DNA of 64,000 nt from Paenibacillus oryzae. Lineage in GTDB: Bacteria; Bacillota; Bacilli; Paenibacillales; Paenibacillaceae. The DNA lies in contig NZ_LYPA01000046.1 in assembly GCF_001675045.1 (NCBI RefSeq), positions 1 to 64,000 of the forward strand, given 5' to 3'. The notes beneath the pieces are model-generated. The model saw only the letters and a program-made list of their open reading frames with translations. It was not told the origin of the DNA and made no database searches. The position numbers and the translations under genes were made by a program. This document shows positions 25,990-33,946 of the stretch, piece after piece; within the stretch, counting starts at the first letter, position 1, and each line of letters opens with the position of its first letter.

Positions 25990-26304
25990 ATGGCATGGGT
26001 ATTTTTGCTTTTGGCCGGGTGCTTTGAGGTTGTTGGAGTAATTGGCATGAACATGATTCTGCGTAAGAAGCAGGTTAAATCCTTTGCCGTTTTTATCGGA
26101 GGCTTGGTGTTAAGCTTTCTTTTCCTTACCTTGTCCATGGAGCAGTTGTCGATGGGCACGGCGTACGCCATCTGGACAGGGATAGGCACGGTTGGTTCGG
26201 GCATGGTCGGAATTTTATTTTATGGCGAGTCCAGAGACTGGCGCCGCCTGCTGTTTATGGCGATGATTCTAAGCGCCGCCGTAGGTCTGAAGCTTCTCTC
26301 TTGA
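25990..26304 (+). CDS. SMR-family multidrug exporter subunit (YkkD-like)
   Basis: 104 residues, four transmembrane helices, membrane Glu in AGCFEVVGVIGM and the loop MGTAYAIWTGIGTVGSGM. Probable partner of the preceding SMR protein in an antiparallel heterodimer. The RBS (GGAGGCGCGC) lies within the end of the preceding gene. The operon ends at a strong terminator just behind the stop codon. Confidence 0.93.
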   Translation: MAWVFLLLAGCFEVVGVIGMNMILRKKQVKSFAVFIGGLVLSFLFLTLSMEQLSMGTAYAIWTGIGTVGSGMVGILFYGESRDWRRLLFMAMILSAAVGLKLLS

Positions 26305-26321
26305 AGCTTCGGACCTTTTTT
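26284..26321 (+). terminator. Terminator of the TetR-SMR operon
   Basis: GGTCTGAAGCTTC pairs with GAAGCTTCGGACC, followed by six T. The 5' arm overlaps the last codons of the second SMR gene. Confidence 0.92.
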
Positions 26322-26398
26322 CGTTTGTCGGCGGTACAATATTTGGCAAGCCATTCCTGCAAGGCAGTCTATCGACGCCCTTTGCTCTCGACACTCGG

Positions 26399-27538
26399 TT
26401 AGCGGACAAAATTGTCATAGCTGAGGTCATGGAGAATATAGGCCAGAAAAAAGATGACGCAAGGATTTTCATAATGATGCTGGATATGCAGCAGCTGGCT
26501 GTAATATTTGTCCCCGTAGTGGGGATTGTTGCGAATTTCCAGATTGCTTTTGACCAAGGCGTCTATTTTGTCGGCAATATCCACCAGCTCGCCCTCGTAG
26601 GTATCGTCCTTTGCATTTACTAAAAAATCAGTAATCTCCTCATGCAGAAATGAGGGAAGTTGAGCCGTCATTTCCTGCGCTACCTTTTCCTCATAAGCGG
26701 CAAACGCCTCCCGCACGACGGCTGAGGATTTTTTGATGGGAGAAGCCACATCGCCGCTGACGCCCTCCACAATATCATGCATAAGCGCTTTGCCAAGCAG
26801 ACGATGCAGCTTGATCTCGCTTATTCCAAATCGCTCCTGCTCCAAATGCCCGTTAAAAAGCGACATCGCCGCAACACGGAAGGAATGGGTGGCATCGTCG
26901 TCGGGGATCAGATTAAAGCTTCCGCCCCAGCGGTCGATCAAATCCAGATTCAGAATTTGATGAAGGAATTGGCGGATGCCTTCGTCATTGTCCAGCGACT
27001 CCAGCAGCCACTTGATGGACGGGCAAGGAGAATCGCCAAGGCGCTGCCGAAGCTGCTCGTATTTACTCACAAAATAAGGATTGGAATCAAGCTCGTATTC
27101 CCTCATGCAAAACAGCATGGCGTCAAAGGAGTCAATTTCCCGCACCAGTTGGCCGATATAAGAGTCGTCCTCGGCGCAAACGATATAATCGTGGAAGTGA
27201 GGCTGGAGCGAGCGGGATAAATGCGAAACAAGCTCCTTGCTGACCTCATGCTCAAGCCGCTTGATGTGGTCCGCGACGTGGATATCCTTTTTTGTTACAT
27301 ATTTGATCGATCCGGTTACGGTTTCGTTCAAATCATGCAGCAGCGCGCGTGCCGTCAGCTGAAGTCTGGACAAGCTGTTGCCAAACACGGCCTCCTCGAT
27401 TTTACCGATGAGCACCGCGATTGCCGCGCAGCGAAAGCTGTGGCTGGCAGCGTTATCGCGATAACGCGGCGAAAACTCTCTCCACCGCGATACATATTGC
27501 ATTTGAAAAATGGCTTTGGCATATCGGCTGTTGTTCAT
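26399..27538 (-). CDS. Tandem double-HD phosphohydrolase (two YfbR-like domains)
   Basis: 379 residues made of two copies of a YfbR/YpgQ-like HD domain. Copy 1 (about 1-165) has His in AASHSFR, HD in ALLHDLNETVTG and Asp in REIDSFDAM. Copy 2 (about 195-360) has ATHSFRVAAM, ALMHDIVEGVSG and IADKIDALV. Each retains the metal ligands, so both could be active. Single-domain relatives are 5'-nucleotidases for deoxynucleoside monophosphates or act on other nucleotides. GGAGG precedes the ATG. It is divergent from the BASS transporter gene. Confidence 0.85.
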   Translation of the reverse strand: MNNSRYAKAIFQMQYVSRWREFSPRYRDNAASHSFRCAAIAVLIGKIEEAVFGNSLSRLQLTARALLHDLNETVTGSIKYVTKKDIHVADHIKRLEHEVSKELVSHLSRSLQPHFHDYIVCAEDDSYIGQLVREIDSFDAMLFCMREYELDSNPYFVSKYEQLRQRLGDSPCPSIKWLLESLDNDEGIRQFLHQILNLDLIDRWGGSFNLIPDDDATHSFRVAAMSLFNGHLEQERFGISEIKLHRLLGKALMHDIVEGVSGDVASPIKKSSAVVREAFAAYEEKVAQEMTAQLPSFLHEEITDFLVNAKDDTYEGELVDIADKIDALVKSNLEIRNNPHYGDKYYSQLLHIQHHYENPCVIFFLAYILHDLSYDNFVR

Positions 27539-27653
27539 AGGGGACCTCCATTCAAATTCAAGTTCGAATGAAATGATATTCCGATTATGGCGTCTATGTT
27601 ATTATAAGGCTTATGACCGTAAGCGGAAAGTTAAAGCAAATGAGGGAATAACG

Positions 27654-28616
27654 TTGCGCAGCTTTGGATTAGCCTTTAACAGGGTGTTTGAAAAATATAT
27701 GTTTGTTATTATTCCCTGCTCACTGGTGCTGGGTTTTTTATTCCATAAAAGCTTAAGCGGCTTTACGGAGGCGATTCCATATCTGTTTGCCTTTGTGACG
27801 CTAACCATGGCGCTGGGCTGCGGCCTGAGCGAGCTAAGAGATGTGTTAAAGCGCCCTGGCATTATGGTGCTGACCTTTGTGCTGGCGCATATCGCTTCGC
27901 CGTTGGCGGGTTATGTCGCCGGCATTGCTGCTTTTGGACCGGATTCGCCTTATGTGGTAGGTCTGGTCCTGTTTGCCGTCATCCCGCTTGGCGTGTCGTC
28001 CGTGCTGTGGGTTGGCATGTCCGGCGGCATGGTGCCGCTTATGCTGGCGATGGTTGTGCTGGATTCCCTGCTGAGCCCTCTAGTTGTGCCGGCTTCGGTG
28101 CATTTGTTTTTCGGAACATCTGTGGAGGTTGAAGCGCTGCCGCTGATGGGGGATTTGGCGATTCTGATTGTTCTCCCGACCGTAATCGGCGTTTTGTTAA
28201 ATCAGTGGAGCAAGGGAAGGATACAGGAGAAGGCCAAGCCTTTTACGGCGCCGCTTTCAAAGCTTTGCTTTGTTGCTGTTGTGGCGCTGAACGCGTCTGC
28301 TATCGCCCCTTATATGGATTCGCTCAAAAGGGATATGCTGGTGCTGGTGCCCATCGTGATTGCTCTGGTAGCGCTCTGTTATGGTCTCGGCTTTCTGTTT
28401 ACCGCCCCCATGAGGGATCGTGGCTTGCAAACAACCGTTTCTTATGCGACAGGCATGCGGAACATTTCACTTGGCATTGTTCTTGCGCTGGGTTATTTTT
28501 CGCCGCTGGCGGCCGTCCCGGTTGTTTTGTCCATTCTGATCCAGCAGCCTGTAGCGACGCTACATCATTATATTTTACAAAAACTTAACAGGAAAGCTGC
28601 TGGCGAAGGGCGCTAA
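27654..28616 (+). CDS. Bile acid:sodium symporter (BASS) family transporter
   Basis: About 320 residues with roughly ten transmembrane helices and BASS-type sequence (ALGCGLSELRDVLKRPG, AVIPLGVSSVLWVGMSGG, TVSYATGMRNISLGIVLALGYF). Family members carry organic anions such as bile acids, pantoate or keto acids with sodium; the substrate here is unknown. TTG at 27654 is preferred (GAGGG upstream) since residues from the earlier in-frame ATG at 27510 are not membrane-like and would overlap the divergent gene. A MITE-like element follows. Confidence 0.85.
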   Translation: MRSFGLAFNRVFEKYMFVIIPCSLVLGFLFHKSLSGFTEAIPYLFAFVTLTMALGCGLSELRDVLKRPGIMVLTFVLAHIASPLAGYVAGIAAFGPDSPYVVGLVLFAVIPLGVSSVLWVGMSGGMVPLMLAMVVLDSLLSPLVVPASVHLFFGTSVEVEALPLMGDLAILIVLPTVIGVLLNQWSKGRIQEKAKPFTAPLSKLCFVAVVALNASAIAPYMDSLKRDMLVLVPIVIALVALCYGLGFLFTAPMRDRGLQTTVSYATGMRNISLGIVLALGYFSPLAAVPVVLSILIQQPVATLHHYILQKLNRKAAGEGR

Positions 28617-28651
28617 TTGCGTGTACGATAAAGAATGGTTCGCTAAAGAGG

Positions 28652-28881
28652 TATATAAGTTGAACAAAAGAAAAGTAGCGACAGGCCAGAGTGTGAGGGG
28701 TTCTGGAGAAAAGCATATGCTTTCGAAGTAACGTTCTTCCAGAACGTTTTAAGCGCTCGCTTGTGTTTCAGGATTTCAACAATTAAACAATTTATTCAGG
28801 GAAATCTGGAAACAATTGCGATCGGAAGAACTTCTCACACGCCGGCCCACACAGCGGAGACTCTTTTGTTCAACTTATATA
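28652..28881. mobile_element. MITE-like element with terminal inverted repeats
   Basis: A 230-bp segment bounded by inverted TATATAAGTTGAACAAAAG, with imperfect pairing (GTGTGAG..GTTCT) continuing about 55 bp inward. The outermost TA at both ends could be a target duplication, as for Tc1/mariner-type MITEs. The centre holds two smaller palindromes (AAGCATATGCTT and ACGTTCT-N3-AGAACGT). It encodes no protein, lies between the BASS gene and the PhoR-type kinase and must separate the kinase from any older promoter. Confidence 0.72.
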
Positions 28882-28911
28882 GTTAAAATAGGTAAAGAAG
28901 GGAAAGCCGCC

Positions 28912-30681
28912 ATGAACAGTTTTCGGACAAGACTGACGATCATTATGATTGTTATGATTGCTCTGTCGGTATCGGCCGCAGGCATTTTGATGATTCGGAC
29001 TTTTAAAAACAACTATATTAATGCGCTTGAAGACAACATGGTCAGGCAGATGCAATTTATAGCTGCAAAAATGGAGTGGCATGACGGCGGCCGCGAAGAG
29101 CTGATCCGCTATTATACAGATGAAGCCAAGGAGCTTAAAAAATTTACGGAGGACCGGATCACCTTTATTATGGGCGACGGCTCTGTCGTTGGAGATTCCG
29201 ATTACAACCCGCTTGAAATGGACAACCATCTGACGAGATCCGAGGTTGCCGCAGCTTTGAAGGATGGCGTCGGACGAGCCGTTCGGCCTAGCGACACAAT
29301 GGACAGAAGCATGGTTTATGTTGCCCTGCGCGTAGATACTTTGCCCGGCGAGCCTTATGTCATCCGGCAGGCGATGAGTCTGCAGGAGGTGGATGACAGC
29401 ATCGGCAGACTGACGTTTGTGCTGATTGGCGGACTGATCATTCTTTTTGTCATTGCAGCGCTTATCAGCTATCAGATTGCGCAAAGCCTGACGCGTCCTC
29501 TGGAGCAAATTACAACTGTCGCCAAGCGGATCAAAAATATGGATTACCGCGCCAGAGTAAAGGTGCAGAAGGGCGATGAAATCGGGGAGCTGGGAACGGC
29601 GATTAACGCGATGGCGGATAGCCTGCAGGTTCAAATGTCGCGTATCCGGCAAAATGAAAGCCAGCTGGAAAGCGTATTGGCCAATATGATCAACGGTATT
29701 GTAATGATTGATGCAGGCGGGCAAATCGTGCTTATGAACCGCAGAGCGGAGGAAGTGCTTGGTTATCCGTCCAGTGAGTGGGTAGGCCATCATTACGACG
29801 AGGTCAAGCAGCAATACGAGCTGGGGCAAATGATTCAGGAGGCGCTCTCCACCAAGGAGCACGTCAGGGAGGAAATTACGTTTTATTATCCCGAGGAGCG
29901 GCTGCTGGAGTTGAATCTGGTGCCTATCCATGACAATGGCGAATTTGGCGGCGTGCTGCTTGTTCTGCAGGACGTGTCCGCTATTCGGCGTCTGGAGAGA
30001 ATGCGCAGCGAGTTTGTCGCCAATGTATCGCATGAGCTGAAAACGCCTATTGCCGCGGTTAAGGGCTTTGCCGAAACGCTGCTTGGCGGAGCGGTTAAGG
30101 ATGAAGAAACCGCCCGTTCGTTCCTGCAAATTATTTATGATGAAAGCGACCGGTTAAATCGGCTGATTGGAGACATACTGGAGCTATCCAAAATTGAATC
30201 CAGACGGGCCCCGCTAATGTTTTCGCCAGTGGAGCTGGAGGGCTTTATCGCCAAAACCGTTACCTTGATGGAGGCGGAGGCCGCACGCAAGCGGATTTTG
30301 CTCAAGGTGGATGTGGAAGGCGGCTTGTACGTGGAGGCCGACGAGGATCGTCTTCGCCAAATCATGATGAATCTGCTGTCCAATGGCATCAATTATACGC
30401 CGGAGGGCGGTTTGGTATCCGTTTCTGTGAAATCTCGCGATGAGGATCACATTGTTGTAACAATTACCGATACGGGAATTGGCATTCCGAAAAAGGATTT
30501 GCCGCGTATTTTCGAACGGTTCTATCGCGTCGACAAGGCGCGCTCGCGCAGCTCGGGCGGAACCGGTCTTGGTTTGTCCATCGTCAAGCATCTCGTCGAG
30601 CTGCATAAAGGCTCGATCTCTGTGGATAGCACGCTGGGGGCTGGTTCCACCTTTACCATAGAGCTTCCTGTGCTGCAATAG
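28912..30681 (+). CDS. phoR: PhoR-type sensor histidine kinase
   Basis: 589 residues: TM1 (about 10-30), an extracytoplasmic domain, TM2 (about 165-190), HAMP, a PAS domain (about 245-350), HisKA with VSHELKTP (His ~373), and HATPase with NLLSNGINYTPEGG, DTGIGIPKKDLP and GGTGLGLSIVKHL. This is the PhoR/WalK domain order. Assignment to phosphate sensing rests on the PhoP-type partner, synteny with polA and phosphate genes nearby. The ATG at 28912 has GAAGGGAAAG upstream; a longer frame from 28816 would start inside the MITE-like element. The kinase comes before its regulator, the reverse of phoP-phoR in Bacillus. Confidence 0.8.
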   Translation: MNSFRTRLTIIMIVMIALSVSAAGILMIRTFKNNYINALEDNMVRQMQFIAAKMEWHDGGREELIRYYTDEAKELKKFTEDRITFIMGDGSVVGDSDYNPLEMDNHLTRSEVAAALKDGVGRAVRPSDTMDRSMVYVALRVDTLPGEPYVIRQAMSLQEVDDSIGRLTFVLIGGLIILFVIAALISYQIAQSLTRPLEQITTVAKRIKNMDYRARVKVQKGDEIGELGTAINAMADSLQVQMSRIRQNESQLESVLANMINGIVMIDAGGQIVLMNRRAEEVLGYPSSEWVGHHYDEVKQQYELGQMIQEALSTKEHVREEITFYYPEERLLELNLVPIHDNGEFGGVLLVLQDVSAIRRLERMRSEFVANVSHELKTPIAAVKGFAETLLGGAVKDEETARSFLQIIYDESDRLNRLIGDILELSKIESRRAPLMFSPVELEGFIAKTVTLMEAEAARKRILLKVDVEGGLYVEADEDRLRQIMMNLLSNGINYTPEGGLVSVSVKSRDEDHIVVTITDTGIGIPKKDLPRIFERFYRVDKARSRSSGGTGLGLSIVKHLVELHKGSISVDSTLGAGSTFTIELPVLQ

Positions 30682-30699
30682 AGGACACTTGCAAAAAGG

Positions 30700-30716
30700 T
30701 TTACCTATTGTTTAAA
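30700..30716 (+). promoter_or_regulatory. Weak PhoP-box-like repeat before the response regulator gene
   Basis: TTTACC (30700) and TTTAAA (30711) are 11 bp apart, each one base from the PhoP hexamer TTWACA. Could indicate autoregulation; only two imperfect hexamers. Confidence 0.3.
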
Positions 30717-30796
30717 AAGCGTGGTAAACTATTGATGGATTGAATCAAATTTCGCAGGCATAAACAGCTAATTCGCCTGCGGGGGTGGGGGAAATT

Positions 30797-31519
30797 ATGT
30801 CACACAAAGTGCTCGTTATCGAGGACGAACCGACATTGGCAAGACTGTTGTCCTACAACTTGACCCAGGAGGGCTACGAAACAACCGTTGCCGATCATGG
30901 CGGCGAAGGCTTGCAGATGGGGCTTCAGCAGTCTTTTGACCTTATTATACTGGATATCATGCTTCCCGGCATGAACGGCTTTGAGGTATTGAACCGTCTC
31001 CGCCAGAATGGCGTGCGGACGCCCGTTATTATCTTGACTGCGCGCAATGCGGAGGAAGAGGTGGTGCAAGGGCTGAAGCATGGCGCTGACGATTACATTA
31101 CGAAGCCGTTTGGCGTGGCGGAGCTGCTTGCCCGCGTGTCGGCGGTATTGCGCCGCACGGGACATGAGGAGCTAAAGCCTCCCGGCGACTCCGAGAAGGT
31201 AATTACGATCGGGGAGCTTTCCATTTTTCCCGAAAAATACGAAGTGGTCGTGCATGGAGAACCTATTCCGCTCCGGCCTAAGGAATTTGAAGTGCTGCTA
31301 TATCTGGTACAGCGGCCCGGCATGGTTATTACGCGCGACGATCTAATGAACGTTGTGTGGGGCTTTGATTACATCGGCGGCCAACGCACGGTAGACGTAC
31401 ATGTCAGCTCGCTTCGCAAAAAGCTGGAGCTGGGCCAGCAATCCGTCCAAATCGAATCCATTCGCGGCGTCGGCTACAAGCTGGCAATGCCTAAAAAGCT
31501 CTCGACTCCCAAGCTATAA
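30797..31519 (+). CDS. phoP: PhoP-type response regulator (OmpR family)
   Basis: 240 residues: a receiver domain with the acidic pair EDE near the start, phospho-Asp in LIILDIMLPG (about residue 53), Thr in ILTARN and Lys in ITKPFG, followed by an OmpR winged helix (RPKEFEVLLYLVQRPGMVITR, RTVDVHVSSLRKKL). A GGGGGTGGGGG tract precedes the ATG at 30797. The 115-bp gap after the kinase gene may hold its own promoter. PhoP-box-like sites before pstS, phoU and a CBS-MCP gene in this window support a PhoP role; WalR or another OmpR regulator is the alternative. Confidence 0.82.
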   Translation: MSHKVLVIEDEPTLARLLSYNLTQEGYETTVADHGGEGLQMGLQQSFDLIILDIMLPGMNGFEVLNRLRQNGVRTPVIILTARNAEEEVVQGLKHGADDYITKPFGVAELLARVSAVLRRTGHEELKPPGDSEKVITIGELSIFPEKYEVVVHGEPIPLRPKEFEVLLYLVQRPGMVITRDDLMNVVWGFDYIGGQRTVDVHVSSLRKKLELGQQSVQIESIRGVGYKLAMPKKLSTPKL

Positions 31520-31536
31520 GGGACGAGAGCTTTTTT
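31494..31536 (+). terminator. Terminator after the PhoP-type gene
   Basis: AAAAGCTCTCG at the end of the coding region pairs with CGAGAGCTTTT, followed by T-run. Loop about 19 nt. Confidence 0.8.
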
Positions 31537-31544
31537 AATAGGTC

Positions 31545-31712
31545 GTTCAAAAAGTCCGCTTCCCATTACGGGACATGACTAGGTGTCATGGCCGGCGGCG
31601 AATATGGCATTCAGCCGAAATCTCCGGTACTCACTTAGCTGCCACTAAGCTCCGTTCCTCGATTTCTAGCTTCAAGCCACCTTCTTGGTACTGGAAAGCG
31701 AACTTTTTGAAC
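31545..31712. repeat. 168-bp inverted-repeat element (copy B) with partial direct copy
   Basis: Ends GTTCAAAAAGTCCGCTTCCC and its near-complement (18 of 20 bases pair) bound a 168-bp non-coding segment. About 37 bp covering the left end (31536-31572) recur with a few changes at 31721-31757, so the element is flanked by a second left end. That second copy carries the stop codon of the AraC-type gene. Related ends are in copies A (24777) and C (40241). Confidence 0.65.
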
Positions 31713-31750
31713 CTCCATTTTAATAGGTCGTTCAAAAAGGCCGCTTCCCG

Positions 31751-32617
31751 TTACGGTGACTTCCATTGGAGCATTTTGCGCTGGAATTGCTTGGGGGAGC
31801 AGTCGTTGTATTTTTTGAACATTTTGTAGAAATGGGCCATGTTTGGCATGCCGATTCGTTCGCCTACCTCGGAGATGCTGAGGTCCTTGGTAAGCAAAAT
31901 CCGCTCCGCCCACTTGACCTTGCGATAGTTGACATATTCGGTAAAGGACATGCCAATGCTTTTTTTGAAAAATTTTACAAAGTAATAATAGCTCATGTTG
32001 GCAATACGGCATACCTCTTCCACTTGAATCCGATCATTCAGATGGGCCTCCACGTAATCCAGCACAGGCTTTAGCCTCAGCTTGTCGAAGCTGTCGCCTT
32101 GCGACAAGGTTTGCCGCGTATCGCTGCGCAGCAGCAGGAGCAGAATTTGCTTGATCAAAATGCTGATCGCCAGCTCGTATCCCGTCTCTTTATCGCTTTT
32201 TTCCTTCAAAATCTTCTGAATGCATGCCCCTACCTCAGCTTTAACGCCGGGATTTTCCTGAAAAATATAATTGGCTTGGCTAAGCGGCGTATGCGTCTCC
32301 GAAAAATGGCGCATATAAGGAATGGAGCCATGATCAAAAAAGTGGTCCAGATCGAATTGCAGCACGATATAATTAAGCCCTTTGCCGCAGCGGTCGCGAT
32401 GAAGCTCGTATTCCCCGATAATCATCACGTCGCCGGGATTTAGAAAATGGCTGTTGTCCTCCAGATTGACCTCCAGCTCGCCATCCAGCACCAAAAGCAG
32501 CTCCAGTTGTTTGTGATAGTGCCAGTTGATGTAGTCCGTATTTTCCCGCAGCGTCTGAAAGATGCGAATGGAAAGCAGCGGGTTTTCGTAAGGGACTTTT
32601 TCGTTATAGGCTTTCAT
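31751..32617 (-). CDS. AraC-family regulator with N-terminal cupin
   Basis: About 288 residues. The N-terminal cupin sensor domain (HYHKQLELLLVLDGELEV, NPGDVMIIGEYELH) is followed by two AraC helix-turn-helix motifs (VEEVCRIANMSYYYFVKFFK and ISEVGERIGMPNMAHFYKMF). The ATG at 32617 is preferred; GGAAGGAG lies 13 nt upstream, somewhat far. The start overlaps the end of the upstream exporter gene, so it is the last gene of a minus-strand operon and likely controls it. The stop codon lies in a repeat copy. Confidence 0.88.
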   Translation of the reverse strand: MKAYNEKVPYENPLLSIRIFQTLRENTDYINWHYHKQLELLLVLDGELEVNLEDNSHFLNPGDVMIIGEYELHRDRCGKGLNYIVLQFDLDHFFDHGSIPYMRHFSETHTPLSQANYIFQENPGVKAEVGACIQKILKEKSDKETGYELAISILIKQILLLLLRSDTRQTLSQGDSFDKLRLKPVLDYVEAHLNDRIQVEEVCRIANMSYYYFVKFFKKSIGMSFTEYVNYRKVKWAERILLTKDLSISEVGERIGMPNMAHFYKMFKKYNDCSPKQFQRKMLQWKSP

Positions 32618-33074
32618 TGCTGTTTTCGGTCTCCTTCCGGACTGGCTTCCGCGCAATCATTCGATTAACAACCTCGGAAAAAATCAACCCGATGGCAATT
32701 GCGCCGGAAATCATAAAAGCTTTGACGGCTAGCTGAACCGCTGTGTCGTATTGGTCCTCCACCACGTTGCGCATGGCGTCATACGCCAGTCCGCCAGGAA
32801 CAAGAGGTATGATGCCCGCTACGCTGAATACGATAATGGGCGATTTGTACAAGCGGGAGAACAGCTGGCTGATGACCGAAACAAGAAAGGCAGCGGCAAG
32901 CGAAGAAATAACAACGTCGATGCCAAGCTGCATTCCGATATAATAGACCAGCCAGCCCAGCATGCCGATAAAGCCGCATTGTGGCAATAGCTTGGCGGGC
33001 GAGTTGAAGATAAAGCCAAAGGCCGCTGAAGCGATCAGGCTTGTGATCAGTTGGTAGATCAAATCCATGAACAA
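32604..33074 (-). CDS. Threonine/serine exporter small subunit-like protein (YjjB type)
   Basis: 156 residues, about four or five transmembrane helices, sequence of the ThrE_2/DUF3815 group (PAKLLPQCGFIGMLGWLVYY, GIIPLVPGGLAYDAMRNVVE). In two-subunit ThrE-type exporters it complements the larger YjjP-like protein, here encoded 29 bp upstream. Substrates known for the family are threonine, serine or small dicarboxylates; which applies is unknown. The tail is charged. Confidence 0.87.
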   Translation of the reverse strand: MFMDLIYQLITSLIASAAFGFIFNSPAKLLPQCGFIGMLGWLVYYIGMQLGIDVVISSLAAAFLVSVISQLFSRLYKSPIIVFSVAGIIPLVPGGLAYDAMRNVVEDQYDTAVQLAVKAFMISGAIAIGLIFSEVVNRMIARKPVRKETENSNESL

Positions 33075-33103
33075 AAGGCTCCTTCAAAGACATAATACAT
33101 TGC

Positions 33104-33946
33104 TTATTGAAGCGCAAGGGCGGCAGCAATGCCGCAGCCTATGGCGAAGGCGGTCAAAAAGGCTTCCGCGCCTTTGGACAAGCCGGAAACCAGGTGGCCC
33201 GCCATCAAATCGCGCACCGCGTTTGTAATATGCAAGCCTGGCACAAGCGGCATGACGGAACCGATAATAATTTTGTCCAAGTCCCGGCCAAGTCCATAGT
33301 TGACTGCCAGAATAGCCAGCAGGCCGATAACAAGGGAGGGGACAAATTCAGAGAAAAATCGAATCTGAACATATTTGCTCAGCAAAAGGTACAGCGTAAA
33401 GCCAATGCCGGCTATAATGCCGACGGGAAAGCAATCCTGCCACACGCCGCCGAACATAATCAGCAAGCACCCGCTTGCAGCCGTCGCCGCCAATACCTTC
33501 AGGGTGTTGGGATATTCATGGGGCGAATCCTGAATTTCCTGGAGCAGCTTGCCGGCCTCCTCGGCATCCAGCTCTCCACGGACAATTCTGCGCGAAATAT
33601 GGTTCACCATGGACACCTTTTTCAGATTGGTGCTGCGGTCCGCCATCCGGACAAGACGGGTTGTGTAGGAGCCGCTGTCAATGGCAAAAATAATGCCGGT
33701 CGGCATCACAAAGCTATGAGACCGCTCGATCCCATAGGCGGCGGCGATCCGCATCATGGTATCCTCGACGCGTTGTGTTTCGCCGCCGTTTTGAAGGATA
33801 ATTTTCCCCGCAAGCAGGCAGACCTCGGTAATGCGGTGTAGACGGTCGCCGTATTCCGGCCCGGGCTTTTCCGAGGGAGGAGCGGAGGGCAAGGCCACCT
33901 CGCCCGGGACGGGGGAAAGACCTCCATTCAAGCCGTTCACATTCAT
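33104..33946 (-). CDS. Threonine/serine exporter large subunit-like protein (YjjP/ThrE type, DUF1212)
   Basis: 280 residues: a soluble N-terminal half (ILQNGGETQRVEDTMMRIA, VMPTGIIFAIDS) typical of ThrE N-terminal domains, then five hydrophobic helices with VMPLVPGLHITNAVRDL. Forms a split exporter with the following small protein. Its ATG overlaps the stop of the M20 hydrolase gene (TGATGA) with GGAGG just upstream, so translation is coupled. The Pro-rich first 25 residues are variable. Confidence 0.88.
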   Translation of the reverse strand: MNVNGLNGGLSPVPGEVALPSAPPSEKPGPEYGDRLHRITEVCLLAGKIILQNGGETQRVEDTMMRIAAAYGIERSHSFVMPTGIIFAIDSGSYTTRLVRMADRSTNLKKVSMVNHISRRIVRGELDAEEAGKLLQEIQDSPHEYPNTLKVLAATAASGCLLIMFGGVWQDCFPVGIIAGIGFTLYLLLSKYVQIRFFSEFVPSLVIGLLAILAVNYGLGRDLDKIIIGSVMPLVPGLHITNAVRDLMAGHLVSGLSKGAEAFLTAFAIGCGIAAALALQ

